NCBI GenBank assembly: GCA_902587095.1
Contig: CACIJY010000001.1
Location: forward strand, 1-64,000
DNA: 64,000 nucleotides
From: an uncultured Pelagibacteraceae bacterium
Lineage (GTDB): Bacteria > Pseudomonadota > Alphaproteobacteria > Pelagibacterales > Pelagibacteraceae
Reading direction: 5' to 3'
Shown: positions 48,587 to 59,048 of the stretch, one piece after another
Layout: the number at the start of each line of letters is the position of its first letter
Numbering within the stretch: the stretch's first letter is position 1
Translations under genes and position numbers: made by a program
Notes under the pieces: generated by a model
Told to the model about the DNA's origin: nothing
Seen by the model: the letters and a program-made list of their open reading frames with translations, nothing else
Databases searched by the model: none

Positions 48587-49517
48587 ATTAAAAATTTATT
48601 TAGCATCTCCAAGAGGATTCTGTGCAGGAGTAGATAGAGCAATTGAAATAGTAAAAAAAAGTATTGATAAATTTGGATCACCTGTATACGTGAGACACGA
48701 GATTGTTCATAATAAACATGTTGTTGAAAGTTTAAAAAAAATTGGTGCAATTTTTGTTGAGGAGATTAGTGAAATTAAAGATAAATCTAGACCTGTAATA
48801 TTTTCTGCGCATGGTGTACCAAAAAAGGTCCCTAGAGAAGCAGAGAAATTAAATATGAATTATATAGATGCAACTTGTCCATTAGTATCAAAGGTGCATA
48901 GAGAAGCAGAAAACATGCATAAAAAAGGTTATCATATAATATTAATTGGTCATAAAGGGCACCCAGAGGTAATAGGAACTATGGGACAAATTCCAGAAAA
49001 TAGCATTACGTTAATTGAAACATTAGAGGACGTTAAAAAATTCAAATTTAATAATGATGAGAAGTTAGCATTTATTACACAAACTACTTTATCAGTGGAT
49101 GATACAAAAGATATAATAGATTCTTTAAAAAATAAATTTCCAAGAATTAATGAACCAAAAAAAGAGGATATTTGTTACGCTACAACAAATAGACAGGCTG
49201 CAGTTAAAAAAATTGCTAAGCTTTGTGACATGTTTTTTGTAATTGGAAGTAGAAATTCGTCTAATTCCAAAAGGTTAGTTGAGGTTGCTAATAAAGCGGG
49301 ATGTAATGAGTCTGAATTAATTCATTCAGAAAGTGAAATACCATTAGATAAAATAGGCAAATGTAAAACTATCGGCATTTCGTCAGGGGCTTCAGCGCCT
49401 GAAATAATTGTGCAAGATTTTATAAGTAAAATAAAAGAAAAATACGAGGTTCAAATCGAAGAAGTGGAGATTGTTAAGGAAAATGTATTTTTTAAGATCC
49501 CTGGTATGCTAAATTAA
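48573..49517 (+). CDS. ispH: 4-hydroxy-3-methylbut-2-enyl diphosphate reductase
   Basis: IspH is the last MEP-pathway enzyme, forming IPP and DMAPP. The 314-aa protein has the iron-sulfur cysteines in SPRGFCAGVDRAIEIV, DATCPLVSKVH and the later KCKTIGISSGASAPE context, with HGVP and TQTTLS motifs. It overlaps the end of blh, so isoprenoid supply and retinal synthesis are physically linked here. It also adjoins thrB-rnhA, an ancestral alphaproteobacterial order. Confidence 0.96.
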   Translation: MRKNELKIYLASPRGFCAGVDRAIEIVKKSIDKFGSPVYVRHEIVHNKHVVESLKKIGAIFVEEISEIKDKSRPVIFSAHGVPKKVPREAEKLNMNYIDATCPLVSKVHREAENMHKKGYHIILIGHKGHPEVIGTMGQIPENSITLIETLEDVKKFKFNNDEKLAFITQTTLSVDDTKDIIDSLKNKFPRINEPKKEDICYATTNRQAAVKKIAKLCDMFFVIGSRNSSNSKRLVEVANKAGCNESELIHSESEIPLDKIGKCKTIGISSGASAPEIIVQDFISKIKEKYEVQIEEVEIVKENVFFKIPGMLN

Positions 49518-50488
49518 TGGCTGTTTTTACCAAAATAAATAAAAGAGATATATATAACATTCAAAATTTTTTTAATATCGGAAAAATTATTAGTTACCAT
49601 GGAATAAAAGAAGGAATAGAAAATACAAATTATCTTATTTCTACTAAAAGACAAAAATTTATTTTAACGATTTTTGAAAAAAGGGTTAAAAAAAAGGATC
49701 TCCCATTTTTTATGGGACTAATGGATAAATTGTCTAATTTAAAAGTAAAGTGCCCAAGGCCACTAAAAGATAAAAAAGGAAATTATCTTTTTAACTTAAA
49801 GTCTAAAAAAGCCTGCCTAGTCAGTTTTTTAAAAGGTAAAGATAAGAAAAAATTAAAAAAAAAGGATTTATATGTGATAGGTAAAAATATTGGTAAAATG
49901 CACAAAGCCTCAAGAAAAATCAAATTATACAGGAAAAATTCTTTTTCCCCCCTTAAAATAAAACCTTTATTAGATCGTATAAATAAAAATAAAATTAATA
50001 AACTCTCAAAAAATTTAGTTTCAGAAATGCAAAATATATTTGTGGAAGTTAAAAAAGGGTGGCCAAAATCGCTTCCAAAAAACATAATACATGGTGATCT
50101 TTTTATAGATAATATATTTTTTAATAAAGGAAAATTTTTAGGGTTTATTGATTTTTATTTTTCATCTAATGATTTTGAAGCTTACGAGTTAGCTACATGC
50201 ATAAACGCCCTGTGTTTCAATAAGAGAAAAAAAATTTTTTCCTATGATAAAGGCAAAACTTTGCAATTGATTAAGGGTTACGAAACAATAAGAAAATTAC
50301 AAAAAAAAGAGAAAGATTGTTTGAATATACTTTGTAAAGGATCTGCACTTAGATATCTCGCTACTAGATCGTATGATTATATAAATACTCCAAAATCAGC
50401 AATTATAAAAAAAAAGGATCCAAGAGAATATATTCAAAAATTAGCTTTTCATAAAAAAATTAATTCTTTTAGATCTTATATTAAATAA
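49517..50488 (+). CDS. thrB: Homoserine kinase (APH-like, ThrB type)
   Basis: This 323-aa kinase belongs to the aminoglycoside-phosphotransferase-like homoserine kinases used by alphaproteobacteria. Seen are GIENTNYLI, LTIFEKRV, the catalytic NIIHGDLFIDNIFF and the metal-binding GFIDFYFS. It makes O-phosphohomoserine for the threonine synthase encoded about 1 kb away. It is coupled by one-base overlaps to ispH and rnhA. Confidence 0.92.
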   Translation: MAVFTKINKRDIYNIQNFFNIGKIISYHGIKEGIENTNYLISTKRQKFILTIFEKRVKKKDLPFFMGLMDKLSNLKVKCPRPLKDKKGNYLFNLKSKKACLVSFLKGKDKKKLKKKDLYVIGKNIGKMHKASRKIKLYRKNSFSPLKIKPLLDRINKNKINKLSKNLVSEMQNIFVEVKKGWPKSLPKNIIHGDLFIDNIFFNKGKFLGFIDFYFSSNDFEAYELATCINALCFNKRKKIFSYDKGKTLQLIKGYETIRKLQKKEKDCLNILCKGSALRYLATRSYDYINTPKSAIIKKKDPREYIQKLAFHKKINSFRSYIK

Positions 50489-50910
50489 TGATTAAAATTT
50501 ATACAGATGGTTCATGTATTGGAAATCCTGGGAAGGGTGGCTGGGCTGCAATAATTTTTAAGAATAATGAAAAAAAAATTTTAAAAGGCTCAAAAGATTT
50601 AACAACAAACAATCAAATGGAACTCACGGCTACCATAAAAGCATTAGAATATATTAGTACAAAAGATAAGATTCAAATTTACACAGACTCTAAATATGTA
50701 AAGCAGGGAATAACTGAATGGATAACAAAATGGAAGATTAATGGATGGAAAACATCAAAAAAAGAAGAGGTTAAAAATAAAGATTTATGGCTTGAATTAG
50801 ACAATTTAACTTCTAAGAATTCTATAGAATGGGTTTGGGTTAAGGCTCACTCAGATAATGATTTGAATAATGAAGTTGATTTATTAGCTAGAAAAGAGGC
50901 TGGCCTATAA
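50488..50910 (+). CDS. rnhA: Ribonuclease HI
   Basis: RNase HI degrades RNA in RNA-DNA hybrids. The 140-aa protein has the four catalytic acids: IYTDGSCIGNPGKGGW (Asp), MELTATIKALEY (Glu), YTDSKYVKQGI (Asp) and VDLLARKEA (Asp), with His in VKAHSDND. Its stop overlaps the stop of the convergent peroxiredoxin gene by 6 bp. Confidence 0.96.
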   Translation: MIKIYTDGSCIGNPGKGGWAAIIFKNNEKKILKGSKDLTTNNQMELTATIKALEYISTKDKIQIYTDSKYVKQGITEWITKWKINGWKTSKKEEVKNKDLWLELDNLTSKNSIEWVWVKAHSDNDLNNEVDLLARKEAGL

Positions 50911-51390
50911 TAATTTTAAAAAATTCTCAGCACTTGAGATATCGCAAACTCCGGTATCTTTTTCCTCTTGAATTTTTAAAACATTTAAATTGTCAATTAG
51001 CATAGTATATCTATTTGACCTTAAGCCAAGTCCCCTCCCCGATTTGTCAACTTCTGCGCCTATTGACTTTGTAAAATTTAGAAAAGGATCAGCTAACATT
51101 ACAATATTGTTTTCAACCTTATTTATTTTGCCCCATGCATTCATTACAAATGGATCATTTGCTGCAATACAAAAAATCTGGCTAACTCCTTTCTCATAAA
51201 ATTTTTTTGAAAAGTTAATAAAACTTGGTAAATGTTTTGCAGAACAAACTGAAGTAAACGCTCCCGGCATTCCTAATAAAATAATCTTTTTTTTTGAAAA
51301 CAAACTGTAAATTTTAATCTTTACTGGTTCTTCATTAATGAGCTGAAAAACTTCACTATCTGGAAGTTTTTCATTAATTTTTATTTTCAT
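50905..51390 (-). CDS. Peroxiredoxin (Prx5-type)
   Basis: This 161-aa thiol peroxidase has the peroxidatic cysteine in the Prx5 signature PGAFTSVCSAKHLPSF near residue 50. Only the common Prx5 architecture is visible. It reduces hydrogen peroxide or alkyl hydroperoxides, probably with thioredoxin or glutaredoxin. It overlaps the end of thrC by 17 bp and closes the long cox operon run. Confidence 0.92.
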   Translation of the reverse strand: MKIKINEKLPDSEVFQLINEEPVKIKIYSLFSKKKIILLGMPGAFTSVCSAKHLPSFINFSKKFYEKGVSQIFCIAANDPFVMNAWGKINKVENNIVMLADPFLNFTKSIGAEVDKSGRGLGLRSNRYTMLIDNLNVLKIQEEKDTGVCDISSAENFLKLL

Positions 51391-52762
51391 CTATCTTTTT
51401 TAAAATATAATTTTTTACTTGATCTAAGCTATTTTCTAAAATCTCATATTTTTCTTCCTCTTTTAAAACATTTCTTAATTCTGGAGGAAGTTCTTCATTT
51501 TTACCTAATGCATTTTTAATAGCCTCTGGAAATTTACTAGGATGTGCAGTCGATAAGATTACGCAGCTATTGTCTTGTTTAAGCTTTTTTGCAACTCCAT
51601 AACCTATAGCTGTATGTGGATCCAAAACTATACTGTGATTTTTAAATACCTCTTTTATTTCATTTATTGTTTCATCCTCACTGAGTTTTTCGGATAAAAA
51701 ATCTTTATTAATTTTATTTAATGAATTTTCGTCTAATTTGTAATTATTCTCTTTTACCTTAGCCATTATATTTTTTGTTTTGTCCGAATTACATCCTTGT
51801 ATCTCAAATATAAGTCTTTCAAAATTACTAGCAAGTTGTATGTCCATGCTAGGTGAAAAGGTTTCAGAAACTTTTTTTGATGTGTAATCGCCCTTAGAAA
51901 TAGCTCTATGCAATATATCGTTCTGATTGGTTGCAACAATTAATTTATCTATCGGTAAACCCATTTTTTTTGCTAGATATCCTGCATAAATATCCCCGAA
52001 ATTTCCTGTGGGAACAGAAAAATTTAATTTTTTAGAATTTAATGAAAAGAAACAAAAAAAATAATATACTGTCTGCGCTACTATTCTAGCCCAATTTATT
52101 GAATTAACACCAGACATATTAATCTTTTTTGAGAAATTTTGGTCAACAAACATTGCTTTAACTAAGTTTTGACAATCATCAAAATTACCTTCTATGGCTA
52201 TATTAAAAACATTTTTCTCTTTAACAGTACTCATTATTCTTCTTTGAACCGATGAAATTCTATTATGTGGATGAAGAACAAAAATATTAAGATTTTTTTT
52301 TCCTTTTATTGCGTCTATTGCAGCTGCTCCTGTATCGCCAGATGTTGCAACTATTATATTTATAAAGTTTTCGTTTTTTGAAAGATAATATTCATAGAAA
52401 TTACCAATTAATTGCATAGCAATATCTTTAAATGCTAATGTTGGGCCATGAAATAATTCTAATATATTGAAATTTCCAACTTTTCTTAATTTAACAACTT
52501 CTTCTGATCTGAAAGAGGAGTAAGATTTTTTGACTAATTCGTATAAATTATCTTTTTCAATGAAATCTCCAGTAAATTTGTGAACGATTTCAGTAGCAAG
52601 CTCATAATAACTCATACTTTGTAATTTTGACAAATCTTTTTCGTCAAATTTATAATCTTTTTCTGGTAAAAAAAGTCCACCGTCATCAGCAAGGCCTTTA
52701 ATAAAGACGCTTTCAAAAGGTAAACTTTCTGAACTACTTCTTGTGCTTATATATTTCATCAA
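51374..52762 (-). CDS. thrC: Threonine synthase
   Basis: ThrC converts O-phosphohomoserine to threonine with PLP. The 462-aa protein has the N-terminal YISTRSSSESLPFESVFIKGLADDGGLFLP, the PLP lysine in LAFKDIAMQ and the PLP phosphate loop in VPTGNFGDIYAGYLA. It is coupled to surf1 by an ATGA overlap, and its substrate source thrB lies convergent nearby. Confidence 0.95.
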   Translation of the reverse strand: MMKYISTRSSSESLPFESVFIKGLADDGGLFLPEKDYKFDEKDLSKLQSMSYYELATEIVHKFTGDFIEKDNLYELVKKSYSSFRSEEVVKLRKVGNFNILELFHGPTLAFKDIAMQLIGNFYEYYLSKNENFINIIVATSGDTGAAAIDAIKGKKNLNIFVLHPHNRISSVQRRIMSTVKEKNVFNIAIEGNFDDCQNLVKAMFVDQNFSKKINMSGVNSINWARIVAQTVYYFFCFFSLNSKKLNFSVPTGNFGDIYAGYLAKKMGLPIDKLIVATNQNDILHRAISKGDYTSKKVSETFSPSMDIQLASNFERLIFEIQGCNSDKTKNIMAKVKENNYKLDENSLNKINKDFLSEKLSEDETINEIKEVFKNHSIVLDPHTAIGYGVAKKLKQDNSCVILSTAHPSKFPEAIKNALGKNEELPPELRNVLKEEEKYEILENSLDQVKNYILKKIDENKN

Positions 52763-53415
52763 TAATTTTTTTTCCTAAAATACAAATATATTAAAAAAAT
52801 TGAAATCGCTAATGAAAACCATGTTAAGGCATATTTCATGTGATTATTGGAAATATTTGCTGTTATATTTTTCTGAAGAGGGTAATTTTTATCGTTAACT
52901 CTATTGTTCAAATAAATTATATAATTAGGGAATATTTTTCCTGTAAATTTATTTAAATCTTCATCATTTAGGGTAAACCAATAATTATTTTCTAAATCAT
53001 TTTCAGGTTTAAAATAATTGAATTTAGATTTTTCTTTTAATATTGCTGTAAAATTTTCATCGTTCAATTGAAATTTTTTACCCTTTTGATTTCTAGGTAT
53101 CCATCCACGATTAACTAAAAATAATTTATTGTTTATTATAATCGGATTAATTAAATCAAAACCTGGGGCTCCTTTTTCATTTAAAGTGTAAAGATAAATC
53201 TGGTTATTATAGTCGATTTTACCTACAAATTTTATACTTCTAAAATTTGTTAAATTTGTTCCATTAAATTCAGATGGTTCACTATCTAATGACTGATTAA
53301 TTTGTTTTATTAATGTTAACTTCCAATCAAGTCTTATCATTTGCCAAATGCCCAATGATAAAAATACAAATATAAAAAAATATACAAATAATGAAAATGC
53401 TAATTTATTTTTCAA
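52759..53415 (-). CDS. surf1: SURF1 family cytochrome oxidase assembly protein
   Basis: SURF1 helps insert haem a into cytochrome oxidase. The 218-aa protein has the two expected membrane helices (residues 7-25 and near 195-213), the N-terminal LGIWQMIRLDWKLTLI and a conserved INRGWIP-like segment (LFLVNRGWIPRNQK). It follows coxC by 6 bp in the cox gene run. Confidence 0.9.
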   Translation of the reverse strand: MKNKLAFSLFVYFFIFVFLSLGIWQMIRLDWKLTLIKQINQSLDSEPSEFNGTNLTNFRSIKFVGKIDYNNQIYLYTLNEKGAPGFDLINPIIINNKLFLVNRGWIPRNQKGKKFQLNDENFTAILKEKSKFNYFKPENDLENNYWFTLNDEDLNKFTGKIFPNYIIYLNNRVNDKNYPLQKNITANISNNHMKYALTWFSLAISIFLIYLYFRKKNY

Positions 53416-53421
53416 TATTGA

Positions 53422-54213
53422 TTAACTGCCCCAAATATATATTGCTGCAAATAAAAATAGCCAAACCACATCAACAAAATGCCAATACCATGCCGCGGCT
53501 TCAAAACCGAAATGATGATCTTTGTTAAAATGACCAAGTTTACCCCTCCATAAACATACTGCTAAAAATATAGTTCCAACTAAAACATGAAAACCATGAA
53601 ATCCGGTTGCCATATAAAATGTTGCACCGTATATATGACCAGAGAAATTAAAGCTTGCATGCTGATACTCATAAATTTGCAATGCTGTGAAACAGGCACC
53701 TAATATAACTGTGAGCCATAAACCTTGGATAAAACTCTTTCTATCATCTTCAAGTAAAGCATGGTGGGACCATGTTACTGTTGTGCCTGACAACAATAAA
53801 ACTAAAGTGTTAATTAAAGGAATGTCCCAAGGATCAAAAGTTTCAATATCTTTTGGAGGCCAAACATTGCCAACAAATTCACCAGGAAAAAGACTTGCAT
53901 CGAAATAAGCCCAAAACCACGCTACAAAAAACATCACTTCAGACGCAATGAATAATGTCATACCATACCTATGATGAATTTGGACCACTGGAGTATGATG
54001 TCCCTGATGTTCTGCTTCGTTAACAACATCTCTGAACCACATGAAAGCACCGTAAATTAAAAGAGCAAAACCGAAAAGCATAGCCCACATAACTTTTGAG
54101 TGGAAATAATAGACTGTACCAATGGCAGTTATTAACGTAGCGAATGAAGTATAAATTGGCCAAGGACTAGGGTCTACTAAATGATAATCGTGTTTTTGAT
54201 CTTTTGCAGACAT
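53422..54213 (-). CDS. ctaE: Cytochrome c oxidase subunit III
   Basis: This is the third core subunit of the aa3-type oxidase. The 263-aa protein has seven membrane helices and the conserved motifs PWPIYTSFATL, MLFGFALLIYGAFMWFRDV, FWAYFDASLFPGE and GFHVLVGTIFLAVCLWR. It starts directly after the ctaG stop and is followed by surf1. Confidence 0.97.
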   Translation of the reverse strand: MSAKDQKHDYHLVDPSPWPIYTSFATLITAIGTVYYFHSKVMWAMLFGFALLIYGAFMWFRDVVNEAEHQGHHTPVVQIHHRYGMTLFIASEVMFFVAWFWAYFDASLFPGEFVGNVWPPKDIETFDPWDIPLINTLVLLLSGTTVTWSHHALLEDDRKSFIQGLWLTVILGACFTALQIYEYQHASFNFSGHIYGATFYMATGFHGFHVLVGTIFLAVCLWRGKLGHFNKDHHFGFEAAAWYWHFVDVVWLFLFAAIYIWGS

Positions 54214-54762
54214 TTATTTTAATACCTTAGTTTGTTTATAATAATCTGATGAGAAGAAAGTATATGACAAAGTAACATCGCTTACATTCTTTGTTTTTGG
54301 ATCATTTACTACCTCTGGATCAAGATAAAAAGTCATGAAATAACTTTTTTTTTCTCCAGGATTTAAAGTTTGTTTTTCAAAACAAAAACATCCTAGTTTA
54401 TTAAAGTAAGGACCAAATGATGATGGAGAAACATTATAACTTGCAACACCACTAGTAGGATCTTTGCTAAAGTTCTCAACTACGAAGTTTACTTTGTAAA
54501 CTTTGCCTGGTTTGACATCAACCAAATTGTTTTCAGTTTTAAAGTTCCAAGATAAATCAGTTTGAACATTGGTATCCAATCTTACAGATATGGGCTTATC
54601 TATTACGATCTTTGGTATATCCTTCGAAATTTGCGTTGTACCTCCAAAACCAGTTACACGACAAAAAAGGTCATATAAAGGAACAGCAGCAAATGACATA
54701 CCTAGCATTAACAAAAATATAAAAGATAGTAACAGAGGGGTTAGTTTTTTTTTTGATATCAT
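54214..54762 (-). CDS. ctaG: Cytochrome c oxidase assembly protein CtaG/Cox11
   Basis: Cox11/CtaG delivers copper to the CuB centre of subunit I. The 182-aa protein has one N-terminal membrane helix (LLLSFIFLLMLGMSFAAVPLY), the VPLYDLFCRVTGFGG motif and the copper-binding CFCF (GCFCFEKQTL). It starts inside the stop of the 41-aa gene by ATGA overlap. Confidence 0.95.
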   Translation of the reverse strand: MISKKKLTPLLLSFIFLLMLGMSFAAVPLYDLFCRVTGFGGTTQISKDIPKIVIDKPISVRLDTNVQTDLSWNFKTENNLVDVKPGKVYKVNFVVENFSKDPTSGVASYNVSPSSFGPYFNKLGCFCFEKQTLNPGEKKSYFMTFYLDPEVVNDPKTKNVSDVTLSYTFFSSDYYKQTKVLK

Positions 54763-54884
54763 ATCACTCTCTCAAATACTCCGACATTATACAAAGTGAA
54801 AACAAACAACAAGATTATAAAAACAACAAGTCCAATTCCTGTTAAAAGATTTTTCTTTTTAACTTTTTTATCAATTTCCATCAT
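54759..54884 (-). CDS. 41-aa single-pass membrane protein between ctaB and ctaG
   Basis: This short gene encodes 41 residues. It has a basic N-terminus (MMEIDKKVKKKN) and one hydrophobic helix (GIGLVVFIILLFVFTLY) ending in GVFERVI. Its ATG overlaps the ctaB stop by ATGA, and its stop overlaps the ctaG start by ATGA, so it must be translated with the assembly genes. Position and topology match the small CoxF-like membrane proteins found here in other alphaproteobacteria. The N-in topology is inferred from the basic N-terminus. I cannot assign a function from sequence. Confidence 0.8.
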   Translation of the reverse strand: MMEIDKKVKKKNLLTGIGLVVFIILLFVFTLYNVGVFERVI

Positions 54885-55792
54885 ACGAAATTATCAACTA
54901 AAAATAATACAAAAATTGCAAACAAATAGATTATTGAATAACTAAAAACCTTTTTGGCTTTTAAAATGTTAAATTTGTGCTTTTCGTCTTTGTAAAGATC
55001 AAAACAGACATAGTTATAATATATTGTTAAAGGTAAACAAAATATTGCAAAAAAGTTTCCCACAAAACCAATATGGTATGGCAAATACAATACTGGCAAC
55101 ATAATTAGCGAATAAATAAGTATATTTATTTTAGTATTTTGCACTCCACTTATAACTGGCAACATTGGTATTTTTGCTAATCTATAATCTTCTGCTTTGT
55201 AGAGACTAAGGGCCCAAAAATGCGAGGGTGTCCAGAAAAATATAATTAGGAAAAATGAAATTGCTTCTAATGATAAATTGCCCGTTACTATTGTCCAGCC
55301 TATAACTGGAGGTAATGCGCCTGCAGCACCGCCTATAACTATATTTTGAGGCGTTCTTCTTTTTAACCAAACTGTATAAACAACAACGTAAAAGAAAATA
55401 GTAAAAAAAAGTATAAAGGCAGATAAAAGATTTGAAAAATAATACAATCCATATATTGAAATTACAGATAAAGTTAATCCAAATATTAAAGCTTGTGACT
55501 TGTTTACTTTTCCAGTGGGGATTGGTCTTAAACAGGTTCTTGACATTAATTTATCAAGATCCGCCTCATACCACATATTTAAAGCGCCAGCAGCTCCAGC
55601 ACCCAATGTAACAAAACCTATGCTTATAATTGCATCAAACATTGGTATTTGATTTGGAGCTGTAAGTAACCCTACTGCACAGGTGAAGATTACTAAGGAC
55701 ATCACCCTAGGTTTCATAAGATCAATTAAACCATTAAATAGTTTGATCTCACCAAGTAGATTTCTTTTTAATAATGAATTTAGGGCGTTCAT
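54881..55792 (-). CDS. ctaB: Protohaem IX farnesyltransferase (haem O synthase)
   Basis: CtaB attaches farnesyl to haem b, giving haem O, the precursor of haem A for the aa3 oxidase. The 303-aa UbiA-fold protein has MKPRVMSLVIFTC, the Asp-rich NMWYEADLDKLMSRT and the second motif YKAEDYRLAKIPMLP. There are seven to nine membrane helices. It lies between coxA and the 41-aa gene; haem A synthase (ctaA) is not in this window. Confidence 0.95.
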   Translation of the reverse strand: MNALNSLLKRNLLGEIKLFNGLIDLMKPRVMSLVIFTCAVGLLTAPNQIPMFDAIISIGFVTLGAGAAGALNMWYEADLDKLMSRTCLRPIPTGKVNKSQALIFGLTLSVISIYGLYYFSNLLSAFILFFTIFFYVVVYTVWLKRRTPQNIVIGGAAGALPPVIGWTIVTGNLSLEAISFFLIIFFWTPSHFWALSLYKAEDYRLAKIPMLPVISGVQNTKINILIYSLIMLPVLYLPYHIGFVGNFFAIFCLPLTIYYNYVCFDLYKDEKHKFNILKAKKVFSYSIIYLFAIFVLFLVDNFV

Positions 55793-55807
55793 TTAATTAT
55801 TTTTAAA

Positions 55808-57442
<1,635 letters not shown>

Positions 57443-58261
57443 TTATTTACTCGCTATTAAATTATTATTTTGGTTAGTTATTTCTTCTTTTGCAAATTTT
57501 ATTTTAGCTTCATCAAGCCATTCTTGATATTCCTCCTCTGTTACAACTTTTACAGTGATTGGCATAAAAGCATGCTTAATTCCACAAAGTTCTGAACACT
57601 GACCATAAAAAGTTCCTACTCTATCTGCTTTAAACCAAGTTTCATTAACTCGACCAGGCATAGCATCTCTTTTAACTCCAAAAGCAGGTAGTGCCCAAGC
57701 ATGCAATACATCATTAGCAGTAATTAAAACTTTTACTACTTTATTAACTGGAACAATTACCTCATTATCGACTGCTAATAATCTTGGTTGGCCTGGTAAA
57801 AGATCTTTGTCTTCAATCATATAAGAGTCAAAAATTATATTCTCATCAGGATATTCATAACCCCAGTACCATTGATAGCCGATTGCTTTAATAGTTACAT
57901 CAGCTTTTGGTATCGTATCTTGAGAATATAAAATTTTGAAAGATGGAACTGCCATCACAATTAAAATTAAGCAAGGTATTAAAGTCCAAAGAACTTCAAT
58001 AGCAACGTTATGGGTTGTTTTTGAGGGATTTGGGTTTCTTGATTCTCTAAATCTAAAACAAGCATAAGCCATCAAAAATAAAACAAAAACACTTATCGCT
58101 ATAATTATTGGAAGTAATATCGAATTATGAAAACTAACTATTTCGTACATTGATTGTGAGGCTGCGTCTTGAAATCCTAGCTGCCAATCTCTAGGTTGAT
58201 CTGCAAATACCTGTGAAGGCAACAAAATTAACGTTAATAATATAAAAAAAGTTTTTTGCAT
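57443..58261 (-). CDS. ctaC: Cytochrome c oxidase subunit II
   Basis: Subunit II receives electrons from cytochrome c at the CuA centre. The open frame extends to 58324, but the ATG at 58261 begins a proper signal peptide (QKTFFILLTLILLPSQVFAD), so about 272 aa is preferred. Two membrane helices follow. The CuA ligands are His in DVLHAWALP, CSELCGIKHAF and a Met in HAFMPI. The 59 bp upstream of the preferred start, after the rsmE stop, may hold the cox promoter. Confidence 0.96.
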   Translation of the reverse strand: MQKTFFILLTLILLPSQVFADQPRDWQLGFQDAASQSMYEIVSFHNSILLPIIIAISVFVLFLMAYACFRFRESRNPNPSKTTHNVAIEVLWTLIPCLILIVMAVPSFKILYSQDTIPKADVTIKAIGYQWYWGYEYPDENIIFDSYMIEDKDLLPGQPRLLAVDNEVIVPVNKVVKVLITANDVLHAWALPAFGVKRDAMPGRVNETWFKADRVGTFYGQCSELCGIKHAFMPITVKVVTEEEYQEWLDEAKIKFAKEEITNQNNNLIASK

Positions 58262-58320
58262 CTTTAAATCTATATAAAGTGATTTTATAGAAATTACACT
58301 TAAGATTTCGCGACAATTTA

Positions 58321-59028
58321 TCAATTTAACTCATAACCTACTATAGATAATGCTGATATTGCTGCTGTTTCAGCCCTCAATATATTTTCACCTAAACTCA
58401 ACTTATAAATATCCTTAAATTTATCAATTTCAGCTCTTTCGGACTCTGAGAAATCTCCCTCTGGGCCAATAATTACACAATTAGATTTTGATAATAATTT
58501 ACCCTTATCCAGTTTTGTAGTTTTTGAATTTAAATCTGTTAAAATTAAATTTATATTTTTTTGATTTTTGTTTAAAAATTTTTTTAATGTTGTTGTTTCT
58601 TCAATATTAGGAATATTTATCCGATTTGACTGTTCGCTTGCTTCTACAACTATTTTTCTTAACCTATCTAAATTTATTTTTCGTACAATTGATCTATCAA
58701 AAATGATTGGTATAAAATTTGTTACGCCTAATTCTGTGGATTTTTGTATCATGAAATTAAAAAAGTTTGATTTAATTGGAGAAAAAGCAAGCCATAATTC
58801 ATTTTTATGTTCTTTTGATCTTGTTTGTTTTCCTAGTTTAAAATTTATCAATCCAGATTTAATACTTTCAAAATGAGCAACCCATTCTCCATTTTCATTG
58901 AATAAATTAAAGTTATCACCTTTTTTAATTCTCATAACTTTTAACAAATAATGAGATTGATCTTTGTTTAATTTACCAGTTAAATTATTAGATAAACTTT
59001 CTTTAAAAAATAATCTAATATTATTCAT
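58321..59028 (-). CDS. rsmE: 16S rRNA m3U1498 methyltransferase
   Basis: RsmE is a SPOUT enzyme that methylates U1498 of 16S rRNA. The 235-aa protein has the N-terminal PUA-like domain (HYLLKVMRIKKGDNFNLFNENG), the SPOUT knot with IIGPEGDFSESE and the C-terminal LSLGENILRAETAAISALSIV. It stops at 58321, 59 bp before the preferred coxB start. It is divergent from the HAD gene with a 20-bp gap. Confidence 0.94.
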   Translation of the reverse strand: MNNIRLFFKESLSNNLTGKLNKDQSHYLLKVMRIKKGDNFNLFNENGEWVAHFESIKSGLINFKLGKQTRSKEHKNELWLAFSPIKSNFFNFMIQKSTELGVTNFIPIIFDRSIVRKINLDRLRKIVVEASEQSNRINIPNIEETTTLKKFLNKNQKNINLILTDLNSKTTKLDKGKLLSKSNCVIIGPEGDFSESERAEIDKFKDIYKLSLGENILRAETAAISALSIVGYELN

Positions 59029-59048
59029 ATATAGATACTAAACTTTTT

